Origin: Paenibacillus antibioticophila
Lineage (GTDB): Bacteria > Bacillota > Bacilli > Paenibacillales > Paenibacillaceae
DNA: 64,000 nt
Direction: 5' to 3'
Assembly: GCF_000455265.1 (NCBI RefSeq)
Contig: NZ_HG005143.1
Location: 98,266-162,265 of the forward strand
Within the stretch, counting starts at the first letter, position 1, and every line of letters begins with the position of its first letter. Below, one piece after another: positions 33,677 through 42,452 of this stretch. The notes beneath the pieces are model-generated. The model was not told the origin of the DNA. It did no database searches and was given only the letters and a program-made list of their open reading frames with translations. The position numbers and the translations under genes were made by a program.

Positions 33677-34288
33677 TCAGCCCGGTGTGTGGGAGGTGGT
33701 TCCTGCAGAAATTCCGTATAAAAAAACTTTCATCGCCCGATGATATAATTCGAGCACCGCCTCAGGCTTACGATTGCGCGACATGTGACTCAGACCGAAT
33801 AGCAGACTTTCAAGGACAACGGCATATTCATCCGCCTGCTCCGCACGATACTCTCCGCGGTCAATTCCTTCCTGGATCAACCGGCGGTTCCACTCCAGGT
33901 GTCTGTCCACCATCCCGGTAATACGTTCTTCAATCTCGCTGGTCTTCTCTTCATTGAAAAATTCATCTGCCGCCTTGGTAAGCGGATGATTCAAATCATC
34001 ATGCACCAGAACCTCCGCAAGTCCAAAAAGCTTCTCCGAGCTGGTCTTGAACTGGGACTCCCTCGCCTCCCATTTCTCCTCCCATTCTCGATCCCACTCA
34101 TCAAGTAGATACAGAAACAAACCCTCTTTGCTTTTAAAATGATAATAGAGGTTGCCTTTACTCGTTCCGGTTGCCGCAATAATGTCTTCGATAGAAGTGG
34201 CTTTATAGCCCTTTTGAGCAAACAGCATACGGGCGGCATCCACAATTCGCTTCCTCGTCTGTTCGCTTTGCAACTGCTTCTTATTCAC
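33677..34288 (-). CDS. TetR/AcrR family transcriptional regulator
   Basis: This 203-residue protein has an N-terminal TetR helix-turn-helix (RIVDAARMLFAQKGYKATS, IAATGTSKGNLYYHFKSKEGLFLYLLDEW) and an all-helical ligand domain. Directly upstream is a 22-base interrupted palindrome (34323-34344), a likely operator for self-repression. The efflux gene downstream should share this control. Confidence 0.93.
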   Translation of the reverse strand: MNKKQLQSEQTRKRIVDAARMLFAQKGYKATSIEDIIAATGTSKGNLYYHFKSKEGLFLYLLDEWDREWEEKWEARESQFKTSSEKLFGLAEVLVHDDLNHPLTKAADEFFNEEKTSEIEERITGMVDRHLEWNRRLIQEGIDRGEYRAEQADEYAVVLESLLFGLSHMSRNRKPEAVLELYHRAMKVFLYGISAGTTSHTPG

Positions 34289-34322
34289 ACTTCACCGCTC
34301 CAATCCCACGATCAGACCATAC

Positions 34323-34344
34323 ATACTGAACGTTCGTTCTGTAT
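34323..34344. promoter_or_regulatory. Candidate TetR-family operator
   Basis: A 22-base palindrome centred on GAACG-TT-CGTTC, with 9 of 11 positions paired, about 35 bases before the regulator ATG. Confidence 0.65.
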
Positions 34345-34385
34345 CTTAACAGATAAAATTATTCTTTACAAGAGCCTATTTATGA

Positions 34386-34418
34386 GAGAAAAAAAGAGAG
34401 CGCAACCATTACGCGCTC
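34386..34418 (-). terminator. Terminator of the ThuA-like gene
   Basis: GAGCGC / GCGCTC arms (34398-34403 and 34413-34418) followed on the minus strand by TCTTTTTTTCTC. Confidence 0.8.
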
Positions 34419-34433
34419 CCCTTAAAATTGTCA

Positions 34434-35162
34434 TTAACGGACTGGCTCCAAAGGAGCAACCCGTCCATAAGTTACCTTGGCTCCTTCGCCCTTGACCGCC
34501 CAGCGAACGCCATTCATGATCACGCGCTGCACCTCGGCTTGATGATAGACCGGGAAGGTCTCATGTCCGGGTCTGAAGTAGAATACTTTGCCCAGCCCCC
34601 GCTTATAGCAGCAGCCGCTTCGGAACACTTCGCCTCCCTCGAACCAGGAGATGAATACCAGCTCATCTGGAGCCGGGATTTCAAAGCGCTCTCCATACAT
34701 CTCTTCCTTCGGAATCTCGAAGTATTCTCCCAGTCCGGCGGCAATCGGATGGGCTGACTCAATGACCCAAACCCGTTCCTTCTCGCCGTCATCCCGCCAC
34801 TTCAGCGAGCCGGTATTGGTTCCCATCAGAGCGCGGAAAATCTTCGAAGCATGTCCTGAGTGAAGCACAATCAGCCCCATTCCCTCCAGAACACGCTGCC
34901 GAACTCTCTCCACGATCTCATCTGCTACATCCTCATGAGCGACATGTCCCCACCAAATCAGAACATCCGTCTCTCGGAGCACTGCTTCTGTCAGCCCATG
35001 CTCCGGCTCGTCGAGCACGGCCGTCCGCGCCGATATTCCTTCCTCTGCATTCAGGAACGATGCGATCGTCGCGTGGATTCCTTCCGGATAGATTGCTTTG
35101 ACACGCTCATTATTTTTTTCATGCTGAAATTCGTTCCATACCGTTACTTTAATTGAAGACAT
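34434..35162 (-). CDS. ThuA-like protein (trehalose-utilisation family)
   Basis: This 242-residue protein has a class I glutamine-amidotransferase-like fold of the ThuA family. VLIWWGHVAHEDV, GLIVLHSGHASKIFRALMG and VFYFRPGHETFPVYHQ are the recognisable stretches. ThuA proteins are linked to disaccharide use, including keto-sugar intermediates, but their chemistry is not fully settled. It stands alone, with a terminator at its 3' end and the GH13 gene upstream on the same strand about 200 bases away. Confidence 0.85.
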   Translation of the reverse strand: MSSIKVTVWNEFQHEKNNERVKAIYPEGIHATIASFLNAEEGISARTAVLDEPEHGLTEAVLRETDVLIWWGHVAHEDVADEIVERVRQRVLEGMGLIVLHSGHASKIFRALMGTNTGSLKWRDDGEKERVWVIESAHPIAAGLGEYFEIPKEEMYGERFEIPAPDELVFISWFEGGEVFRSGCCYKRGLGKVFYFRPGHETFPVYHQAEVQRVIMNGVRWAVKGEGAKVTYGRVAPLEPVR

Positions 35163-35361
35163 GGCCCAGCCCCCTGCAGTAATAAATCCCTTACCTTACC
35201 TATTCTATGAATGATTCTACGACTAAAAACGGGGATTGTCATGTTGCTTGTTATCCTGTTATGTTATCCACAAAGTTATACAGAAATTATCCCAAGTTAT
35301 CCACTTATTCAAAGGCTGTCCACAACAGTATTGTGGGTAATGTGTACAAATCCGCGGAAAA

Positions 35362-37128
35362 TCACTTTATCCCCAGGCCGAGAATTCGGAATTGCTGTCC
35401 GCTCAGCTTAAAGCCTGTGGATTGCGGCCCCTTATCCGGCTCTGCCTGTTGTCCTGTCCACAGGTCGACTACCGTTTTCCCGCTCCATGAAGCTGGCAGC
35501 TCAAATTCGGCGGGCTGATCCCCCTTATTCAGGGCGACCAGAATCTCCTCATCCCCCGAGCTGCGGCGATAGATGACCAAGCCTTTAGCATCGTCAGTCT
35601 TCAGAAATTCCATACGGGCGTTATCCGTCAATGCCGGCGAAGCCTTGCGGATCACAATCAGGCGCTTCACAAAGGCAAGCAGCTCCTGATTCTGCTTATC
35701 AGGCTCCCATTCCATACATGCCCGATAATAAGCAAAATCATCCCCGTCTCCCGTCAGGCCAATCTCATCTCCGTAATAGATGCATGGACTTCCCGGATAC
35801 GTATAGAGCAACAGGAACGCCAGCTTCAGCTTGTTCAGGTCGTCCCCGCATACCGTGAGGATACGCGGCGTATCATGGCTGCCGAGCAAATTGAACAGCA
35901 CTCTGCTCACATTTTCAGGATAGAGCTGCAAGTGGCTGGTTACCAGGCTGGCGAAACGTGTTGCCTCAATTTTGTCCTTGGCAATAAAGTCAATGACTGC
36001 CTCGCCGAAAGGATAGTTCATGACCGAATCGAATTGATCCCCTTGCAGCCAAGGCATAGCGTCATTCCAGATTTCGGCTACCATGTAGACATCGTTCTTG
36101 ACGCTGCGAACCGCATTGCGGAATTCACGCCAGAAATGGTGGTCCACCTCATTGGCCACGTCCAGTCTCCAGCCGTCGATATCAAATTCCTCGATCCAAT
36201 GCTTGGCAACGCCGAGCAGATACTCCTTAACTTCCGGATGGCTGGTGTTCAGCTTGGGCATGTAGGGCGTAAACGCAAAGGTCTCATATCGGGGCGCCTC
36301 TTCCCCATTGCCATAGCTTAGCATGTGGAACCAGTCCGCATAGCGGGACGCGGCCCCGTGCTTCAGCACATCCTGGAACGGTCCGAAACCGTATCCTGCG
36401 TGGTTGAACACCGCGTCCAGCATAACGCGGATTCCCCGGTCATGGCAGGCCTTTACCAGCTTGCGGAATGTCTCCTCGTCGCCAAACTGAGGGTCCAGCT
36501 TCATATAATCAATCGTGTCATATTTATGGTTGGTCGACGCTTCGAAAATAGGGGTCATATAAATGCCCGTAATTCCCAGATCGCTCAAATAATCCAGATG
36601 CTCCAGAATCCCTTCGAAATCTCCGCCGAAAAAGCTGTCCGGCCCCGGCACATCTCCCCATACTGCATTCGTGTTGGTCTTGCGCGCCGGATTGCCATTT
36701 GCGAACCGCTCCGGAAAAATCTGATACCATACGGTATCCTTTACCCATGCCGGCGCATCAAATACGTCAACCGCGTTTAGATACGGGAAGCGGAAGAACC
36801 GGTTCTGCTCGACGTCCGCCGTAAATCCCATCTCTCCGAACACCCAGGTTTCCCGGTCATCACTCACCTCAAACTGATAGACAAACCGCTTATTTTCCGG
36901 CTCAATGGCAATGAACCAATAATCATACAGCTCATCGGATGCCGATTTGACCATCGGCAGCTTGTCGGAAAGCATTCGCCCTTCCGCCCAGCGGTAAGGA
37001 TCGCCGTGAATCAGTTCGACCCGGGTCAGGTCATCCTTTTTCGCCTGAAGGCGGATATGCAGTGTGTTTGCGTCGTAGGCGTAAGCAAAGTTGTTCTTGG
37101 GACGGTGAAAAATCGCTTCTTTAATCAA
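35362..37128 (-). CDS. GH13 neopullulanase/cyclomaltodextrinase-type alpha-glycosidase
   Basis: The roughly 588-residue size and domain order fit the GH13_20 group: an N-terminal starch-binding CBM34-like domain (about 1-120; IFHRPKNNFAYAYD, RVELIHGDPY), an alpha-amylase barrel (VWYQIFPERFANG, MLDAVFNHAGYG) with nucleophile Asp in DGWRLDVANE, acid Glu in VYMVAEIWND and third Asp in LLGSHDTPR, and a C-terminal beta domain. Without a signal peptide it should act inside the cell on imported maltodextrins or cyclodextrins. The start is a TTG at 37128 with GGAGGAG 6 bases upstream. An open frame runs 35 codons further but passes through the ribosome site and a terminator hairpin. Confidence 0.9.
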   Translation of the reverse strand: MIKEAIFHRPKNNFAYAYDANTLHIRLQAKKDDLTRVELIHGDPYRWAEGRMLSDKLPMVKSASDELYDYWFIAIEPENKRFVYQFEVSDDRETWVFGEMGFTADVEQNRFFRFPYLNAVDVFDAPAWVKDTVWYQIFPERFANGNPARKTNTNAVWGDVPGPDSFFGGDFEGILEHLDYLSDLGITGIYMTPIFEASTNHKYDTIDYMKLDPQFGDEETFRKLVKACHDRGIRVMLDAVFNHAGYGFGPFQDVLKHGAASRYADWFHMLSYGNGEEAPRYETFAFTPYMPKLNTSHPEVKEYLLGVAKHWIEEFDIDGWRLDVANEVDHHFWREFRNAVRSVKNDVYMVAEIWNDAMPWLQGDQFDSVMNYPFGEAVIDFIAKDKIEATRFASLVTSHLQLYPENVSRVLFNLLGSHDTPRILTVCGDDLNKLKLAFLLLYTYPGSPCIYYGDEIGLTGDGDDFAYYRACMEWEPDKQNQELLAFVKRLIVIRKASPALTDNARMEFLKTDDAKGLVIYRRSSGDEEILVALNKGDQPAEFELPASWSGKTVVDLWTGQQAEPDKGPQSTGFKLSGQQFRILGLGIK

Positions 37129-37169
37129 ATTAATCTCCTCCTCAAAAATAAAAATCAGTATTGGATGAA

Positions 37170-37219
37170 CAAAACAAAAAGACGAGCACACCCCCTTTGA
37201 ATTCGGGGTTGTGCTCGTC
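37170..37219 (-). terminator. Terminator after the GH35 gene, or attenuator in front of the GH13 gene
   Basis: A long stem (GACGAGCACA...CCCC / GGGG...TGTGCTCGTC, 37181-37219) is followed on the minus strand by TTTTTGTTTTG. It lies 163 bases after the GH35 stop and only about 45 bases before the GH13 ribosome site, so either role is possible. Confidence 0.8.
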
Positions 37220-37381
37220 GATCCAACATCCAATGGATGATTTCAGATGAACAAGTCAGGCATTGCCCTTATGTTTATAGTTTTAATATAGCCGCGATTC
37301 AAAGGAAACGCAACTCCTATTATAGCACATAATGCACGGAGATTAGTCATTCTGTCAGAAGCGCTCCTAATAATCTTCAGA

Positions 37382-39139
37382 TCAATAACCGGCTGAATCC
37401 TCAAACCGGATGGTTTCCCCGTTTTTCCCTTCCGTTTCAAATAAAACGACCTCATTCATGCCCAGCTTTAGCAAGGGAGCTGGAATGTATAGTCTTTTTT
37501 GCGGACCAACTTCCCAGAACCGTCCTAAATTAAAGCCGTTTATGAAGGCCACGCCTTTGCCCCATCCCGTAAAGTCCAGGAATGTATCGCCCTTTTCCCC
37601 AATTTCCAGTTCAAACCGGTAAAATGCCGGAGTACCTTTGAGGTATCCTTGAGTAAAGTCCAATGTCTCCAAATGATCAAGTGAAAGCACATATTGCTTC
37701 CAATCGCTTTGGAAAGCGCCGTTGACGATAACCCCGCCCTTAATCCCTTTGTATTGGCTGTTCATCTTTACGGAATAGTTGACTCTGCCCATATTTTCAA
37801 CCAGTATCATTAGTTCATTTTCCGGATCCGGTAAATCAAAAGATTCTTTCTCTTCCATATCAAGATCGTATTTGGTGAATATATGCTTCTGGTTGATAAA
37901 AACTTGGGCCCGATCAGCGCATTGGATCAATCGAAAATCCTCGACACGTCTTTGCTTTCCTAAATCCGCCTGATACAACACATATCCGGAAGGCTGGTTC
38001 AACACTTCCATCGTTAATGGATACGGAGATTTTACCGGTTCAGCCAGTTGATCCGCCACGGAAAATAGGGATACCTTCTGCTTCACGGGAATTTCACCGT
38101 AGGCCTTTTTTTGAATATCCGTTGAAAATTTCACCTTCGGCAATTCCGTAAAACGGGCAATCACTTGCTGAAAGGCTTTATATTTTGGCGTAATATCGCC
38201 CCACTCTGTCAACAGCGCATCATAATCGTATGAAGTTGTATCGGGTGACAGCTTGTCATAATAATTAGCTCCGCTTGTAAAGCCGAAGTTGGTTCCGCCA
38301 TGGAACATGTAAATATTCACGCTGCCCTCACTCAAAATATCGCTCAGCTCCGCTGCGGCGCTCTCGGCATCGCGAGTATGATGCTCTTTATCGCCCCACG
38401 CATCAAACCATCCGATCCAGAACTCCATGACCATAAGCGGCCGTTCTTCGCCGTGAAACTCCCTTAGCCGTGCAAAATACTCCTTGGTTCCCGAACCGCA
38501 GTTTATCGTAGGCAGCGCTGCATCCTGGACCGAACCGTTGTCCAGCATATCGTGCCACGGGCCGTCGGAGGTAACTAGAGGCACCGTTGCGCCATGCTTT
38601 CTCAATAATTCGATCAAAGAATAGAGATAATTTTTATCATTGCCGTAGGAGCCGTACTCATTTTCAACCTGCATCAGAATAATAGGTCCGCCGTCGCTGA
38701 TTTGCAGATCCTTGAATTCCTCGAACAAACGCCGATAGTAGCGATCGATTTTCTCTAAATAGGGAGGGTAACTAAAGCGCAGCTTCATCTCCCCGTCCCG
38801 CAGCAGCCAGAAGGGCAGACCGCCGAATTCCCATTCGGCGCAAATATAGGGAGAAGGTCTCAAGATCACATACAAACCGAGCTCTTCGGCCGTTTGAATA
38901 AACTTTCTGACATCGTACATGCCCGAAAAATGATACTCGCCTTCCCTTGACTCGTGCATATTCCATGGAACATAGGTTTCCACCGTATTGCAGCCCAAGG
39001 CTTTAAGCTTTTCAAGGCGATCCTGCCAATATTCCGGAACGACACGAAAGTAATGAATGGCCCCGGAAATAATCTTGAACGGTTCTCCATTCAAATAGAA
39101 TTGGTCTGTAACAGTAAACGAACGGTCAGGTTTCGACAT
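37382..39139 (-). CDS. GH35 beta-galactosidase
   Basis: The 585-residue enzyme has the GH35 signatures: FKIISGAIHYFRVVPEYW near the start, VETYVPWNMHE, YICAEWEFGGLPFWLL, the acid/base Glu in MQVENEYGSYG and the nucleophile Glu in LMVMEFWIGWFD, plus C-terminal jelly-roll domains (NGFNLGRFWEVGPQKRLYIP). There is no signal peptide and it is the usual length for bacterial cytoplasmic GH35. It removes terminal beta-galactose, often beta-1,3-linked in this family. The ATG has AAAAGGAG 8 bases upstream. Confidence 0.95.
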   Translation of the reverse strand: MSKPDRSFTVTDQFYLNGEPFKIISGAIHYFRVVPEYWQDRLEKLKALGCNTVETYVPWNMHESREGEYHFSGMYDVRKFIQTAEELGLYVILRPSPYICAEWEFGGLPFWLLRDGEMKLRFSYPPYLEKIDRYYRRLFEEFKDLQISDGGPIILMQVENEYGSYGNDKNYLYSLIELLRKHGATVPLVTSDGPWHDMLDNGSVQDAALPTINCGSGTKEYFARLREFHGEERPLMVMEFWIGWFDAWGDKEHHTRDAESAAAELSDILSEGSVNIYMFHGGTNFGFTSGANYYDKLSPDTTSYDYDALLTEWGDITPKYKAFQQVIARFTELPKVKFSTDIQKKAYGEIPVKQKVSLFSVADQLAEPVKSPYPLTMEVLNQPSGYVLYQADLGKQRRVEDFRLIQCADRAQVFINQKHIFTKYDLDMEEKESFDLPDPENELMILVENMGRVNYSVKMNSQYKGIKGGVIVNGAFQSDWKQYVLSLDHLETLDFTQGYLKGTPAFYRFELEIGEKGDTFLDFTGWGKGVAFINGFNLGRFWEVGPQKRLYIPAPLLKLGMNEVVLFETEGKNGETIRFEDSAGY

Positions 39140-39434
39140 GACATTGGCTCCTTTTAAATATATTGATGAACTCGGGAACTTATATTATCTGAGACATGCT
39201 CTAGTGACTCCCCGAAAAATGCACCATGAGATAACCAGAAAAAGGTTCATATCTAATATCGTATCAGAGGCGTAAGTGCTTTACTATTGTAAAATCCTTT
39301 GATTTATTAAAAATGCTACTGTAATAAATGATATTGATAGGAAGTCAGCACCCGTTTAAGATCTGCATAGTTTACAACAGTTCACTGCCGTGACTCAAGG
39401 ATGATTAAATGAAATTGAGGTGGAGGATTAGTAT

Positions 39435-39935
39435 ATGAGCGTTGAATTTAAAAAAGTGAGCGAATTAAAGCGGGGAACACTTTTGGCATTACTGACAGAT
39501 GCGTACTTATTTGATGGCAAATACGAACAAAGCTGTCATTCCGATTGGCAGGATTGTGATAACTTTTTCTTTGACCATTCACAGATTGCAGATAAGTGCG
39601 CATTTATCACAACACTGGACGATGAGCCCATCGGATTTGTGGTCTGGGACCCGAGGAACATGCCGGAATACGCGGAAATTGGCCATAATTGCATTCTTTC
39701 AAAACACAAAGGTCATGGTTATGGCAAGCTGCAGCTTCAAGAAGCGATGAATCGAATCCTCCAAGAGGAGGTTAAAAAAATCATTGTAACCACCAATGAT
39801 GACCTGATCCCCGCTCAACGAATGTATGAAAGTGTTGGATTCAAAATGTATCAGAGAAGGAAAAGTCAGAATACTGCGGATTTTATCGGCGAGCACATAG
39901 ATTATGTATATTCTTTAGAAGAGAACCAGGTATAG
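39435..39935 (+). CDS. GNAT family N-acetyltransferase
   Basis: This 166-residue protein has the acetyl-CoA-binding pattern HKGHGYGKLQLQEAM and the beta-bulge region VIWDPRN-like FVVWDPRNMPE before it, with YESVGFKMYQR at the end. GGAGG lies 8 bases before the ATG. The substrate is unknown. It is divergent from GH35 and followed by a terminator. The 295-base gap before it shows no other feature I can name. Confidence 0.88.
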   Translation: MSVEFKKVSELKRGTLLALLTDAYLFDGKYEQSCHSDWQDCDNFFFDHSQIADKCAFITTLDDEPIGFVVWDPRNMPEYAEIGHNCILSKHKGHGYGKLQLQEAMNRILQEEVKKIIVTTNDDLIPAQRMYESVGFKMYQRRKSQNTADFIGEHIDYVYSLEENQV

Positions 39936-39963
39936 CCGCATTGCGATTGCAGCGAAGTATAGA

Positions 39964-40000
39964 AGGAGGGAGCGCTAACGCTGGCGAGAGCGCCCCTCCT
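39964..40000 (-). terminator. Inverted repeat, possibly the thrS terminator
   Basis: AGGAGGG-AGCGCT pairs with AGCGC-CCCTCCT. On the minus strand the following TCTATACTTC is only weakly T-rich. Confidence 0.4.
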
Positions 40001-40019
40001 GCATAATTGTCCGGAGCAC

Positions 40020-40066
40020 AGCCGGAGTAAGGCCGATTCAAGGCCATGTCTCCAGCGGCTCTTTTT
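40020..40066 (+). terminator. Terminator of the GNAT gene
   Basis: AGCCGGAG pairs imperfectly with CTCCAGCGGCT, followed by CTTTTTAT on the plus strand. Confidence 0.6.
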
Positions 40067-40072
40067 ATCGGT

Positions 40073-41989
40073 TTAAACCTGCTTCTGCTTGATTTCCGAT
40101 ATGATTCGCGCGATCAGCTCTCTGGTCCCTATAAGCCCTAAATCGCCCTCCCCGCGCTTTCTTACTGATACGGTTCCCGCCTCGGCTTCCTTATCGCCAA
40201 TGACGAGCATGTACGGCACCTTCTCCAGTTGAGCTTCACGGATCTTATAGCCCAGCTTCTCCTGGCGGATATCCAGCTCGGTCCGTATGCCGACTTCTGC
40301 CAGCGACCGTTTGACCTCCAGCGCATATCCCAGCACCTGATCGGATACCGGGAGCAGCTTCACTTGCACGGGCGCCAGCCATAGCGGGAATGCTCCTGCA
40401 TAATGCTCGGTCAGCATGCCGATGAAGCGATCAATGGAGCCGTAGACAGCACGGTGAATGACGACCGGCCGATGCTTCAGTCCATCCTCCCCGATATAGC
40501 TCAGCTCAAATTTCTCTGGCATCTGGAAGTCCAGTTGAATCGTGCCGCATTGCCAGCTCCGTTTCAAGGCGTCGAGAATATGAAAATCAATCTTGGGGCC
40601 ATAGAATGCCCCGTCCCCCTCATTAAGCACATAATCGATTCCCCGCCGCTCCAGCACGCTGCGCAGTGAGGATTCCGCCCGCTCCCAGAGCTCCTCCGAG
40701 CCCATGGAATCCTCTGGCCGGGTAGACAGCTCAATCTTGTACTCGAAGCCGAAAACCCTGTACATATAGTCGATCAGATCCATGATCTGTCCAATCTCCT
40801 CTTCAATCTGCTCAGGCAGTACAAATAGATGGGCATCATCCTGACAGAAGGTGCGAACCCGCATCATGCCTCCCAAAGCACCGGACATCTCGTGCCGATG
40901 AACCTGGCCGAATTCCGAAATCCGAATCGGCAGCTCGCGATAGGAGCGCAGACTGTTCTTATAAATCAGCATATGCCCCGGACAATTCATCGGCTTCAGA
41001 GCATACTTGGTCTCATCCACCCAAGTAAAGTACATGTTGTCTTTATAGTGATCCCAGTGACCCGACTGCTCCCAAATCCGGTTGTTCATCATCAGCGGGG
41101 TACGAACCTCTTCATAATCGCGCTGCCGCTGAATTTCACGGGCAAAGTCTTCAAGAATCGTCCGGATCGTCATTCCCTTTGGAAGATAGAACGGCATGCC
41201 GGGAGCTTCCTCCGAGAACATGAACAGCTCCAGCTCTTTGCCAAGCTTGCGATGATCCCGGCGCTTTGCTTCCTCGAGAAATTGCAGATGCTCCTTCAAC
41301 TGAGCCGCACTTGCAAAGGCAGTGCCATAGATACGCTGGAGCATCACATTGTCGGAGTTCCCCCGCCAATAGGCTCCCGCAACACTCATTAGCTTGAACG
41401 CCTTGATCCGCCCAGTTGTCGGCACATGCGGACCCCGGCACAAATCAACAAATTCACCCTGCTCGTAAAGCGTGATCACTTCCTCTTCCGGCAGATCATG
41501 AATAAGCTCTACCTTGAATCTTTCGCCCTGCTGCTCAAATAATGCGAGGGCCTCCCCGCGTGAAACCTCTCTGCGGGTAATCGGGAGGTTCTCCTGAATA
41601 ATTGTATTCATTTCCCGCTCGATCGAAGCAAGATCCTCCGTCGATAGCGGCCGCGGCAACGCCATATCATAATAGAACCCGTCCTCAATAACGGGACCGA
41701 TGCCCAAGCGGACCGCTTCTTCTCCGAAGATCCGTTTGACTGCCTGCGCCATGACGTGGGTACAGCTATGTCTCATGATGTCCAGTCCATCCCGGCTGTC
41801 CAAAGTCAAAATCTCCAAATGGCTGTTCTCCACAAGAGGACGATCAAGGTCGGCTATTCTGCCATCAAGCTTGCCAGCCACGGCCTGCCTAGCTAATCCG
41901 GTTCCGATCAGACCTGCCATTTCCCGGATCGTCGTCCCTTGCTGCACCTCCTTTACAGTCTCATCCGGCAATGTGATTTGAATTACCAT
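40073..41989 (-). CDS. thrS: Threonyl-tRNA synthetase
   Basis: The roughly 638-residue class II synthetase has an N-terminal TGS domain (ITLPDETVKEVQQGT), the editing/SAD domain with the metal-type HxxxH (RHSCTHVMAQ) and LCRGPHVPTTG, motif 1/2 region (MNCPGHMLIYKNSLRSYRELPIR), VHRHEMSGALGGMMRVR, motif 3 region (RAVYGSIDRFIGMLTEHYAG) and an anticodon-binding domain. It charges tRNA-Thr with threonine. The preferred ATG (41989) is 10 bases after GGAGG; another in-frame ATG lies at 41995. A T-box leader and promoter precede it, so expression should rise when tRNA-Thr is uncharged. Confidence 0.97.
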   Translation of the reverse strand: MVIQITLPDETVKEVQQGTTIREMAGLIGTGLARQAVAGKLDGRIADLDRPLVENSHLEILTLDSRDGLDIMRHSCTHVMAQAVKRIFGEEAVRLGIGPVIEDGFYYDMALPRPLSTEDLASIEREMNTIIQENLPITRREVSRGEALALFEQQGERFKVELIHDLPEEEVITLYEQGEFVDLCRGPHVPTTGRIKAFKLMSVAGAYWRGNSDNVMLQRIYGTAFASAAQLKEHLQFLEEAKRRDHRKLGKELELFMFSEEAPGMPFYLPKGMTIRTILEDFAREIQRQRDYEEVRTPLMMNNRIWEQSGHWDHYKDNMYFTWVDETKYALKPMNCPGHMLIYKNSLRSYRELPIRISEFGQVHRHEMSGALGGMMRVRTFCQDDAHLFVLPEQIEEEIGQIMDLIDYMYRVFGFEYKIELSTRPEDSMGSEELWERAESSLRSVLERRGIDYVLNEGDGAFYGPKIDFHILDALKRSWQCGTIQLDFQMPEKFELSYIGEDGLKHRPVVIHRAVYGSIDRFIGMLTEHYAGAFPLWLAPVQVKLLPVSDQVLGYALEVKRSLAEVGIRTELDIRQEKLGYKIREAQLEKVPYMLVIGDKEAEAGTVSVRKRGEGDLGLIGTRELIARIISEIKQKQV

Positions 41990-42054
41990 GATCATCCTTC
42001 CTCCATTCTTCGATAATTGAATTTGAACGCCTGGCTATTTGGGACAAATGCACG

Positions 42055-42405
42055 CAAAAAAGCACTCGTCCACTTAGGGACGAGTGCATTCGACTCGTGG
42101 TTCCACCCTGCTTCGGTCTTGACCTGCAATTCATCTCTTCCCTTCAGCCAATCATAGCTAAGCAGGAGGATTCAGAAGTCAAAGACCCTCATCAGTATCT
42201 GTTAACGGGGATCAACCGGTGACGCTTACTCGCCGTCTGGTGCCGGAAGTATTACAGTCTTCACACCAAACAGGTTCAACGCCACAGCTCCAAAGGGGTA
42301 ATCGCCGATCGTTGCCGGAGAAGCTTGCAGCCAGTGCTCCTCTCTCTGTGCAGCCCGTATGTCGGAAATCATGTCTTCGGTCATCGCCTGAACTATTGAT
42401 ATTGT
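42055..42405 (-). ncRNA. T-box riboswitch leader of thrS
   Basis: On the minus strand the leader contains an AGAGAGAGGAG stem-I-like stretch, CCGTTAACAG after the stem region, the T-box core AGGGTGGAACCACG (42096-42109), and an intrinsic terminator (GCACTCGTCC / GGACGAGTGC, 42062-42087) ending in a T6 run. Uncharged tRNA-Thr should stabilise the antiterminator. I could not place the Thr specifier codon with certainty. Confidence 0.9.
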
Positions 42406-42410
42406 GTACT

Positions 42411-42440
42411 ACAATAATCCAACAATGCGTCCGAAGTCAA
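42411..42440 (-). promoter_or_regulatory. Promoter of the thrS T-box transcript
   Basis: -35 TTGACT (42435-42440), 18-base spacer and -10 TATTGT (42411-42416) on the minus strand, just after the stop of the upstream gene. Confidence 0.55.
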
Positions 42441-42452
42441 GCGACATTTAAC

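Noticed and set aside
37129..37233. 35 extra N-terminal codons of the GH13 enzyme
   Set aside because: They run through a terminator hairpin and the GGAGGAG site and encode a hydrophobic stretch unlike the family. The TTG at 37128 gives the usual N-terminus.
42181..42240. Exact Thr specifier codon of the T-box
   Set aside because: Several ACC triplets occur in the leader and I could not fold stem I reliably by eye, so no single codon is claimed.
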